Below, piece after piece: positions 55,483 through 64,000 of a DNA stretch of 64,000 bases. A program made the position numbers and the translations under genes. The stretch covers positions 434,001 to 498,000 of the forward strand of contig JAJNNX010000034.1 of assembly GCA_023159155.1 (NCBI GenBank), written 5' to 3'. The DNA is from Ustulina deusta (Eukaryota; Ascomycota; Sordariomycetes; Xylariales; Xylariaceae). How positions within the stretch are numbered: position 1 is the stretch's first letter; every line of letters starts with the position of its first letter. The notes beneath the pieces were generated by a model. It was not told where the DNA came from. It was given only the letters and a program-made list of their open reading frames with translations, and made no database searches.

Positions 55483-56937
55483 ATGCTCCAGTTCCCTAGC
55501 GAAATCCACGGCATGATCGCGGAGAAATGTACGCAAAAAGATATTGCTTCTGTTGCCAGAGTATGCAAACAACTTTACCAGACGTATCAAAGCTACCTAT
55601 ACAAGGTCAATATAAAATTCCACGAGTCCTCCGCGTTCTGGCGGATTTTCCGCTGCTGCAAACCAGACGTAGCTGTTAAAGCGTTACAGAATGCAATCAA
55701 CGCTGGCGCAGATATTCAACACCGCATTCAACACGAGGTTTCATTCTATCATAACAACTACAAACTACTAGACCTTTTCACACCATTACATATAGCCGTC
55801 TGGAATGGGAACTCCTCTTCTGTAACATGCCTCATTCAGAACGGGGCAGATCTTAATAATCAGTCTTGCTCGTTTGATCTGACGCCATTGATGCTTGCTC
55901 TCCTACGAGGTCGCGAAGCAATCGCGTTGAATCTACTTGATCATGGCGCTGCTCTTACCACTTCGAAATTTGGAGACACACCTCTTCATTTGGCAGCCGA
56001 ACGGAACTTTTTAGACGTCATAAAATACTTGGTGCAAAACAGAGGCATGGACTCCAATTGTCAAAATATCTGGGGTTATACGCCCTTGCTCTGCGCAGTT
56101 GACTCGATTTACGCGAAGAAAGAGGTCATCGCTTACCTATGTGTACATGGAGCTGATCCGACATACTCTACGACATCCGCTGAACACATTCCCCCTCTAC
56201 AAAAGGCAATAGAGAACTCTTCTTGGGGCATAGCAGAGCAGCTTGTTAGAGATGGAGTCGATCCGAGCGAGATATCCATCCCCTTAGCTCGGCGCTTAGC
56301 TGATGCACATACGCTTAGAACCGACGGTCTGCAAGAGTTTCTAGCATTTATAGACAGCCTAGAAAACGCCACTGATATCTATACCGATACTTTTGATCGA
56401 CTAATATCCCAAACGGATGAATACTGCAGAGGAGCTGAGCTGCTTCTTAGAAAAGGGTGTATTGAAATTTCTAATAGGACCTCTCGGTGGATGAGCAGAG
56501 CTATGTCGCCTTCGTCAGGAAGTTCAACAACGACCGCTCTGCTACTACAATACGGCGCACGAATCCCAGACTTCGAACTGGGGAAGATTCTTCGCCTTAT
56601 CAATCAAATACTCCGATGCTACAATAAAAGGCTTGAGGAACGAGTGCGCCCACTGACACACCTGGCCCCAATATTCCAAGTTCTTCTCCATCACTATTCA
56701 GGGCTTGAACTGGAGCACCAACATCCGAAAATAGCGAGGTTTCTAGCTAGTTGCCCCGACTGGGTGATGTCTCTTGTGATAAGCAAACCTCTCCACTGTT
56801 TAACGGTTAAAGATCTGAGGGGAACAAAATTGGCATGGAAGCCCAAACGAATGACACGTGGGGTGTCAAAGGCTGTCAGAGGCTATAAGGGGATAGCAAG
56901 TGAGGTGGGCAGGCGTTTACAAGAGAACAACCTATGA
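55483..56937 (+). CDS. F-box/ankyrin-repeat protein
   Basis: A 484-residue intronless frame starts at ATG 55483. The N terminus is F-box-like (FPSEIHGMIAEKCTQKDIASVARVCKQLYQ). Five ankyrin repeats follow, with TPLHIAVWNG, TPLMLALLRG, TPLHLAAERN, TPLLCAVDS and PPLQKAIENS as their first helices and GADLN/GADPT turns. The C-terminal 230 residues are helical without a named domain, ending basic. Such proteins are expanded in filamentous fungi and are thought to act as substrate adaptors. The frame is intact although it follows a repeat-rich region. Confidence 0.82.
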   Translation: MLQFPSEIHGMIAEKCTQKDIASVARVCKQLYQTYQSYLYKVNIKFHESSAFWRIFRCCKPDVAVKALQNAINAGADIQHRIQHEVSFYHNNYKLLDLFTPLHIAVWNGNSSSVTCLIQNGADLNNQSCSFDLTPLMLALLRGREAIALNLLDHGAALTTSKFGDTPLHLAAERNFLDVIKYLVQNRGMDSNCQNIWGYTPLLCAVDSIYAKKEVIAYLCVHGADPTYSTTSAEHIPPLQKAIENSSWGIAEQLVRDGVDPSEISIPLARRLADAHTLRTDGLQEFLAFIDSLENATDIYTDTFDRLISQTDEYCRGAELLLRKGCIEISNRTSRWMSRAMSPSSGSSTTTALLLQYGARIPDFELGKILRLINQILRCYNKRLEERVRPLTHLAPIFQVLLHHYSGLELEHQHPKIARFLASCPDWVMSLVISKPLHCLTVKDLRGTKLAWKPKRMTRGVSKAVRGYKGIASEVGRRLQENNL

Positions 56938-59851
56938 AATGGGCAAATAAGAGTGAAAGAAATGCTGAGAAACTCCTACGATCCGATTGAAGGATCCGTC
57001 GCCTTCACCCTCCAGGCTAGGACTTACCTCCAGAACGTCACAGAAGCCCATACCAACATTATTACCAAAAAGATCTGCGCCCGGCGCGCTCCTTCGCATA
57101 CCGGCTTGAGGCTAAGCCCCTCGTTTTTCGATATGATTCGGTCACAGGTAAGGCAGACTCGGATGATCATGCGATACGAGGGTTCGGCAAGCATTGTGAA
57201 CCATGTGATTAGTCTGCGCCTCCCAGGGATACAGCTTTGGGTGCATAGCTAGGAGAGCCGAGATACTATGGCTCAGAAGGGTATGAGGTAGCTAGACCGA
57301 CGGAGGTCATCATAGGGAGAGGCGTAGGAAGTTGTGTCGTGAGAGGCCCCGTGTCAGGAACTAGGCTAGTGAGACTAGGACTGAGGATAGCCCTTCATAT
57401 GTGCATACTTACCCCGAGGGAGACTCACACTCCTTTCTTCTACTCTTTAATAATCAGTCTTGTACGATTACCACCTACAAATAATACGAGTGTTATGCCT
57501 GACCTGTTCTACTTCTGAAACGTGACACTCTGAGGGGAAAGGATACGACTTCCTAGGAAGTTATCCTGTGAAAATCTCTCAGGGGTAAGGAGAAAGAAGA
57601 GGGCGCAAGTTCCATGGTCCCTTCTAGGGGCAAATTTGGGCTCGAATCAGCCAAAGTATCTCTAAAAGCCATAAACTCAGCCGTACACTGGTTATCGTCA
57701 GAAGGACCTCCTGCATATGGCATAGGGTCCCCGAGAACGTCTCAGGCAAGCCATTTCATGCTTACCGCACTACCATAAGCTTCGATGTGGATCCGAAGGA
57801 GTGACATATGGCAGGCCTCCTGACGGGTGAAACCCCTAGGAGTCGCAACAATGAAGGACGTAGAAAGCGTTCAGCCTCACAATGAAGCGAGTTCTCGGCA
57901 AGCCATATCCCACCTGGTTGTGATGGTAATCGAGCCAGTCCTCTTCCCTAGCTATTAAGAAATATCTTGCACCAGTCGTTGAGCGGATCTCGGACGCTTC
58001 AGGATCTCCGGTTTCTTGTCACGGGCCAGGAGAGTCGAGATATTTAAAGAAAAGCACGGCAGACAGCTGGAGATCTTTAGGAAGGGCTTCTTCACCTCGT
58101 GTCCACGAGACGGCTATGGTCGCAAAATGCGCACACACGCGGCGCTACACGTCCGAACTGGCGTGCGGCATTTTTGCTATTGGCGGGAATACGGACGGTC
58201 GAACCGAAAGGAAATGAAGGGAAAGGGAGAAGAGGGGAAGGAGGATCGAAGGACCGGGGCATGAAGTATTTATCAAGAACAGTGAACTTCGAGATCAAGC
58301 AACGGATACCTGAAGCTTTTGGGTCGAGTGACAAAGTGGGTCCTAGGAGAAAGCCTCTGATTGGGGGAGATGGCGGGTCACGTGTGGCGGATGGAGGAAT
58401 CAGAAATCGGCATACTCGACATCGACACGGGAATTTCATGAATAGTGGCCGCAATATCTTACATGTCCTATAACCCTGAAACGCAGTGTAACAAGTCAAG
58501 TGCGTAGTAGTACGAAATCAAGTTGTAGGCCGTGCGGACTCCTGGAAAGAACTAGAGTGGAACAAGCATTTTCCGTGGCAAACAGATGACGCGGACTTCC
58601 CTTTGGGTAGGGAACAAAGACTGACACGAGCACCGTGTCCTCGGTCATGGAATATTGCTAGTCAGCCATGTGGCACAAAGGAGCGCTTGACAAAAGTGTC
58701 AACAAAGAGCTGTCCACCACTTAATCCCCTGCTATCCGGCCTAGTCTTGCACCCTGCGCCAGGAGTCAACACCGAACATTGTGTTGCTCTCGAGGGTGGT
58801 GGATAAAGAGGTAAAAAAAAAAAAATTTTTTGAAGTCAAAAACAGAAGAAGAAAACGAGGGATTCGCTGGTTGTCACCAACTACTAACCTGGCGGTCACA
58901 AGAATTGGATGTGGCAGCCGGTTCAATCCAAAGATGCTGTAGTTGCAGTCGAAATCTGCCGTTCAAACTGTCGTATAAAGTACAGAACCTAATTACATTG
59001 AAATAGCCTTAGAGTACAAGAAGCACTATGGCCCAAATTCTGTATTTGTACTATTGTATTGTGTACTTAGAACAGCCAAGTACACTAAACCGAATGCTGT
59101 ATCTTGCTGTTATAATTAGAACTGTATCCATATCCGCAACGTAACAAAACGTGTAGCCGGAACTGTCTATAGAACATATATTTGTACTCCTTTACGGTTT
59201 TAAAAGTACCTCGGCTTAAATATAGGTGTGTTTTGCCGTCTTTTTTAGTAACTATAGGTTAGCACGTTTATAAGGGTGGGAGCTCCCCTTTTTTTGCGAT
59301 TTTACCGATATGGTCTAGGTCCAAACAAGGTAGCAACACCAAGCAGAATTTGGTTTGCAGTATTCAATACGTCATGAGAAATGGGGACTGAAAAATCTGG
59401 ACGTGTAGGTGTCAAATCACCGGTTGATCCTGTATTGACTATCTAAAACATACTGGTCGTCATTCTAAGGCTGAATCTTGTGCATATTACCACAAACGTA
59501 AGCCTGTCTTCTCTGACCGTCATGCTCGAACGGGTATCTACAAACCCTAGAATGCGGGAGGCAGTAAGCTCTGCATATCAACTGCCCCGAGATGCCAATC
59601 ATCATTAAGTTTGAGCGTGAGCGACGTGCCCAGCCAGACTTCGGATGGCTTGCTGCTCACTATAGAACTCGGTTAAGCCTGTCCGATGCTCGCTTCTTCA
59701 CATTGTTTGTTTCCTCGAACGGAAAGCTGTTATGTCTCTGCTTTCTTGGGGCTGCTGGGGTGATGATGGGGATATACTTGATGCGAGAACTATTTCCTCC
59801 CGATCCAAGATCCTCATACTCCTAATCGTCGGAACTGGGGTTCTCACACTT
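56938..59851. other. Gene-poor stretch between the ankyrin and SRP40 genes
   Basis: Short frames such as 56953-57252 (no ATG, possible extension of the previous gene in another frame) and 58016-58473 show no recognised domain. No repeat or RNA gene was identified. Confidence 0.45.
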
Positions 59852-61276
59852 CTAATTCTCGAACTTGAAGCTTCGGCTTGTGTGAACATCTAGAGGGCCT
59901 CCCTTATAGCTCCCACGCTTCTTTTTATTCTTCTCCTTGGTGAAACCTTTGCCCTTTGTCACAATCAGGTCTCGGTGAGCCTGCTCGCCATATCCGTGAG
60001 TGACATAGGCGTTTGAGGACAAGCGAGGATCTACTGTGATATCCTTGGAAATGCGCGAGAAGGGTTGATTCTGTGGCTTTCTAGAGTTTGGCCCATTCTT
60101 GCCTCTGTTGTTCGCCTTGAAGGTGGTGGGGTTGGGGGGAAGAGGGGCAGATTCAGGGGAAGCCTTCTCCAAGGTAGCTGAACTGTCTGACACCGCACCA
60201 GTTACAGCCTTGCTCCCTGTCTTAGTCTCCGGTTCCGAATCAGACTCCGAGTCGGATTCAGGTAGTGCGACTTTTGCGGCAACCTCCAATTCGTCCTCAG
60301 AATCTGACTCGGATTCAGAACTGGACGAAGAGTCATCGGAGTCAGATTCGGAAGAATTGTCGCTATCAGATTGGGGCTTCTCGATTGTCTTGATCATCTT
60401 CGGCTTGGCCTTTTCATCTTCCGAGTCGGACTCGGATTCAGAGCTCGAGTCCGAGCTCGAGTCTGAGCTCGATTCTGATGAGAGGCTATCGTCTGAGCTG
60501 TCCTGTGTCTTAGGTTTCTTGGATTGGGGCTTCCCCTTGTCCTCTGAGCTAGTCATGTCTTCGTCTTCGTCCGACTTGGCCTTGCGCTTCAAGGATTTGG
60601 CGACGGGGGTGGGGGTGATGTTGGAAGTGGGAGGCGTTATCGTAGTTGCCTCTTCCTCGTCACTGTCACTGTCACTTTCGCTAGAGCTAGAGTCGTCGCT
60701 GCTAGAGGACTCCTCGGAAGACGACTCATCCGAAGACAACTCGGCGGCAGGGGCGTCGGCCATTGCGACATCATCGCCATCGGAAGACTCGTCACTGCTA
60801 GAGCTCTCGCTAGGGACGGAGACGTGAACGCGGCTGCCGCTAATCTTGGGCACCCGTTTTCCGGAGTTGGGTAGGCTCTCCCAGGTTTGGAAGATACTAA
60901 CCAGTGAGTCTTGGTCCTTGTCACCATGCGTTCCGGCGTCATGACCCATCCAAGACTTGGTGGCTCGGTGCTTTCGAAACTCGCGGTGAGCATCCTCGAA
61001 GCCTTGGTCGGAGAGGAAAGACTCGACCAGATCCATCAGCTGGGTAGGGGGTTTCTGGGCGGGGGACGACGGCAAGGCGGCGGGCTTGGCAACGGCGTCG
61101 GATGGTGGCTTTGAAGCCTTCTGAGCTTTCTTGTCTTTCTTGGCCATCGTGTCTGGTGTGACGGCTACCTGGGTCGAGGGCGTCGAGCGTTCGTTGTCGG
61201 TGAATAACCAGGCTGGAGGTCCTGAGGATGCCAAAGATGTAATTGTACTGTTAAGAAGCGTTGAGCTATTCGACAT
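59852..61276 (-). CDS. Nucleolar SRP40/Nopp140-type protein
   Basis: A 474-residue intronless frame. The C terminus is the SRP40 C-terminal domain: PFSRISKDITVDPRLSSNAYV, HGYGEQAHRDLIVTKGKGFT and KEKNKKKRGSYKGG, ending SFKFEN. Before it lie long acidic Ser/Asp/Glu tracts alternating with Lys-rich segments, the CK2-phosphorylated repeats of Nopp140. The N-terminal segment QLMDLVESFLSDQGFEDAHREF resembles the LisH-like start of the family. Nopp140 proteins chaperone box C/D and H/ACA snoRNPs in the nucleolus. Two in-frame ATGs exist; the shorter start at 61147 (MAKKDKKAQK) looks more like relatives. It is core conserved, marking the right end of the accessory region. Confidence 0.9.
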   Translation of the reverse strand: MSNSSTLLNSTITSLASSGPPAWLFTDNERSTPSTQVAVTPDTMAKKDKKAQKASKPPSDAVAKPAALPSSPAQKPPTQLMDLVESFLSDQGFEDAHREFRKHRATKSWMGHDAGTHGDKDQDSLVSIFQTWESLPNSGKRVPKISGSRVHVSVPSESSSSDESSDGDDVAMADAPAAELSSDESSSEESSSSDDSSSSESDSDSDEEEATTITPPTSNITPTPVAKSLKRKAKSDEDEDMTSSEDKGKPQSKKPKTQDSSDDSLSSESSSDSSSDSSSESESDSEDEKAKPKMIKTIEKPQSDSDNSSESDSDDSSSSSESESDSEDELEVAAKVALPESDSESDSEPETKTGSKAVTGAVSDSSATLEKASPESAPLPPNPTTFKANNRGKNGPNSRKPQNQPFSRISKDITVDPRLSSNAYVTHGYGEQAHRDLIVTKGKGFTKEKNKKKRGSYKGGPLDVHTSRSFKFEN

Positions 61277-61935
61277 GGCCTGGGAAAGCCAATTGAGATG
61301 AGAGAGGGGGGCGCTAAATCAGCTTCGCAAATGAGCGGCCGTTGCTAAAGAGCAACGGTTGCGGTTGCTGTTGTTGCGACAGTGGGTTGTTGCCGCCTCA
61401 AACGCAGCCAGTTGGAAAAATTTGGTTGGTATTGCAACAGAGATAAACCCGCGATAAGGAAGTTGCAAGGGTCCACCCCATTTTCTGTCAACATGTGAAG
61501 ATTCACCGCGCTTACCACCGCGCTTACTACCTAAAGTTACACACCGCCTTCAAGTGCTTTCTTCCTTTCTAAGTAATGACACAACACTCCCGCATATCCC
61601 ATTATAAATACCTCCAGCAGGCACGTGTTAGGTGGTTGATATTTTGCTTTAGTAGTATCTTCTCGTTTTAGATCGAAACTACCTAGTAAATAGACCAATA
61701 GGTACATATGTGATATGGTGCATCTAAGTAGGCGCTGCCCTTAGATCCCGGCTGGTTGGTTAAACCACTGGCAACGACCTTCTGCACTTGATACCTTAAG
61801 GAGGTACCTCTCCCCCTCCACATGGGGCATGTACCCCGCAGGTATCTGTAACAGGTACTTAACCAGGTAAGACAGGCCATTGAGCCAGAGCCATGACAGT
61901 GGTTAACTGATCATCAATGTCTGATAGATATAAGG
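61277..61935. other. Promoter region between divergent genes
   Basis: No gene is supported. It is presumed to contain the promoters of the SRP40 gene and of the small membrane protein gene. Confidence 0.5.
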
Positions 61936-62343
61936 ATGATTCTACTTACTGACAACAAGAAGGAAGCACTAGCCCAAGAACAACCTATGTGCTGCATCTA
62001 TCCATCACGACTGTCCATCGACTCAACTCACTCAGCATCGCCCTTCATTGAAAACATTTATCAGCCACCCCAAAATCAGCTCGAGGGTCATGTTAGCGCG
62101 CGGAGCGGTGGTGCGGCCACAAAGGTCAGACTCTCCGTCGTTGTGCTGGCATATCGCATCCTCGCCTTGATTTCTAGTCTTGCCATTGGCGTTAGCTTTG
62201 CTATTTTGGGAGCTTGGTGGGATGGCATCATCGCCCTTAGCGTCTTCACATGGGTCTCCGTCGTGTGGGATGGCCTTGTGCTCATCAGCTACATACGCAA
62301 GCCGTCCTTATGCCAACGAATTAGCTTGACCATCTCTTCATGA
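61936..62343 (+). CDS. Small integral membrane protein
   Basis: ATG 61936 gives 135 residues. The C-terminal half has two or three hydrophobic segments: LSVVVLAYRILALISSLAIGV, FAILGAWWDGIIALSVFTW and VSVVWDGLVLISY. The N-terminal 65 residues are polar. This resembles one half of small fungal four-helix (MARVEL-like) proteins, and the gene may continue in a further exon because the frame ends soon after the last segment. The function is unknown. Confidence 0.5.
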   Translation: MILLTDNKKEALAQEQPMCCIYPSRLSIDSTHSASPFIENIYQPPQNQLEGHVSARSGGAATKVRLSVVVLAYRILALISSLAIGVSFAILGAWWDGIIALSVFTWVSVVWDGLVLISYIRKPSLCQRISLTISS

Positions 62344-62913
62344 AATATATGCATGACTAAGATTGAATGAAGACAGGGTTTACGAAGGCTGAATTTCTAC
62401 CGATCATATGTCTTCAAGGCACACGCATATATGATTGACAGATTGGCGATTCACGTGTCTGCTATTTAATATACCACGATATGCGGTGAATACATAATAT
62501 TAAACATATACACGACGTGGTTAATACTCTATTCAATCGCTGAACAGCACATTACGTACGTACATACATACATGTGTCAGCGCGATACGTGGTTGCTAAT
62601 TACTGATTGACTGCACCCCGAGGACCAACACAGTTCCATCCTCCTCTATGTTCCTCAAAAACAACAAAGAGCGAAAGTCATCAGATCCGGAAGCTGAGGG
62701 AGTCGGCAAGTGCAAGAAGACTCCGAAACTTTTGTCTATATTGGATAATCAATCTGGGTGGGGGGTAGCGTTATGTCCATTTGCTCATTCAGTCGTACTG
62801 GTTGTAGGGATGGATAGAGTTTGACGAAGATCTAATTTATAATCAATCCATAACGTAAATGTGTATATATGTAGAATGTCTAGAGCTGGTGAACGTCTCT
62901 CGTGAACCGTCAT
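62344..62913. other. Intergenic, no supported gene
   Basis: An AT-rich spacer between the 3' ends of two genes. Nothing is recognised. Confidence 0.5.
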
Positions 62914-64000
62914 TCAGTTGTCGTGTCTGAATATATATACCTCTCCGAGCAGAGCGACTAAACCGATAGTCATGGCAACGCTAATGATAGGCAGATTGAT
63001 GCGAGCAAACTCGAACCCGCGCACGCGGATATGCTTTCGGGCGAGGATGTCTCTCCAGAGTAGACCAGCTAGCGATGCGCTGAACGCGATACTGAAGGCG
63101 CCATAATTGACGCCCATGGCCATGGCGTATATCGTCGCCCATTTTGTCCTGTCTCCTAAGGGCTGCATGTTCATTTCGTGGATTTGCTCCCATGCCTGTA
63201 TGACCCGGGAAAGCAGGATCGTGGTACCAATGTTTGTACCAGCGAACTAGAATCGCCAGTGTTAGTCGATGCTCTCGTGTTGCAGACGCAGTGGTAGGAC
63301 TCACATTGCATAAAATGACAGAAAGGAAACCCATGCCACCAATAGCCCCAACGGTACCTGTTTTGTGCACCCAATGATCCCACCCATACGCGAAGACAGG
63401 CACCCAGCCGTTAGTGACCAAACCCTGCACAAGAATAAACATTTCAAACGCGAATGGTAAAAGGGCGAACGGAAGATGATTCAGAACTGCAATAACCGTA
63501 GGGAAAGTGTCCTGCAGCCATCGGTATGCATCAGCACTAACAGATACGAGTGTGCGAGGGTTGTTGCTCGCTGGAGCTGCAGATATGCGCCTAGCATTAG
63601 TGACTGCCATCTTCTCCGCAACCTCTCTCGGTTTTTCCTCAACCCCTTCGGTTAACTGCGTATCTGCGCGTTTTTGTGAAGAGGCAGGCGTCACTCCATG
63701 GCGAGTGTCATCCTCTTCCTGGGAGAGAATCGGGGCATCTGTTGACAGTCCTGGACGTGCGATAGACGATGGACTTGTACTGGCGCTGTCGCCTGTGCTG
63801 TTATCTGTATTTTTCTCGTACAGAGAGTCGGGTCGACCATCTTTCCTGTCACGGCTAGTGCCCTGCACCTCGGGCATATTTACAAGTGATATGGCGGGGT
63901 TGGTAGACTCCCCAAGGATGCCTGCCTCTGCAGCTAATTGCTGTCTCTTTCTTTCTGCAGCTTCGGCAACTTGTTGTCTTCCATCGCGAGCGATCTTGCG
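62914..64000 (-). CDS. ArsB/NhaD-superfamily (citrate/arsenite permease-like) transporter, partial
   Basis: Two exons are visible: from the window edge (64000) to 63305, and 63246-62914, with a GTGAGT...TTCTAG intron of 58 bp. The frame is open to the edge, so the N-terminal membrane half lies outside. The visible part starts with a hydrophilic central loop rich in Ser/Thr/Asp, then membrane segments (LPFALLPFAFEMFILVQGLV; AIGGMGFLSVILCN), the conserved NFAGTNIGTTILL block, the GVNYGAFSIAFSASLAGLLW segment and the final span ending in FRHDN. This matches the C-terminal half of fungal 12-helix anion/arsenite permease-like proteins, probably in the plasma membrane or vacuole. The substrate cannot be predicted. 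Confidence 0.8.

Noticed and set aside
60099..60827. 242-codon plus-strand frame rich in Ser/Glu/Leu
   Set aside because: It is the antisense shadow of the acidic Ser/Asp tracts of the SRP40 gene.

Overview
The window looks like a chromosome segment of a filamentous ascomycete (Pezizomycotina, probably Sordariomycetes). The genes carry introns of about 45-70 bp with GT-AG or GC-AG ends and TAAC-like branch sites. The recognisable families are fungal: Ste23/insulysin M16 peptidase, an Rpn4-like C2H2 protein, an Est1/SMG-like protein, SRP40/Nopp140, an ArsB/NhaD-like permease, DUF3723, F-box/ankyrin and Myb-like proteins. Exon joins were read by eye. No database was searched.

Layout. Positions 1-6.3 kb hold a 1.32-kb AT-rich palindromic element with TA flanks sitting on the start codon of a small F-box/PPWL-repeat gene, then an intact M16 peptidase gene. 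Positions 6.3-30.6 kb are gene-poor accessory sequence. They contain a C2H2 gene broken by a 16-bp tandem duplication, a zinc-finger/ATP-grasp-like gene with one TAG, a 54-residue Cys-rich protein, two solo LTRs of one family with perfect 5-bp target duplications, a gene carrying two in-frame microsatellites, an intact Est1-like gene, and a Myb-like gene whose TAG falls where relatives have tryptophan.

Positions 30.6-48.4 kb form a dense block of lineage-specific genes: a charged-repeat gene broken by an 11-bp duplication, a four-exon ferric-reductase-like gene, a 1601-residue DUF3723 protein with an RSPI-PP repeat tail, a nuclear acidic protein, an F-box protein, a MADS-like protein, a secreted Ser/Thr-rich protein, a coiled-coil protein and others. 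Ferric reductase plus DUF3723 side by side is the accessory-gene signature described for Starship giant transposons. No DUF3435 captain recombinase or element boundary was found, so this is a candidate cargo block only. Positions 48.6-55 kb are repeat-rich: a TTACTGG/CCAGTAA minisatellite, a decayed GC-rich coding remnant, a 23-G run and a truncated LINE reverse transcriptase. From 55.5 kb an F-box/ankyrin gene leads back to ordinary genes (SRP40, a small membrane protein, and an ArsB-like permease cut by the window end).

Two themes stand out. First, the probable Starship-type cargo. Second, several accessory genes are near-complete but carry exactly one lesion, either one stop codon or one short tandem duplication. 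In at least one, a TAG replaces a family tryptophan, which fits the stop-to-Trp A-to-I mRNA editing known in sexual-stage Sordariomycetes. It equally fits young pseudogenes.
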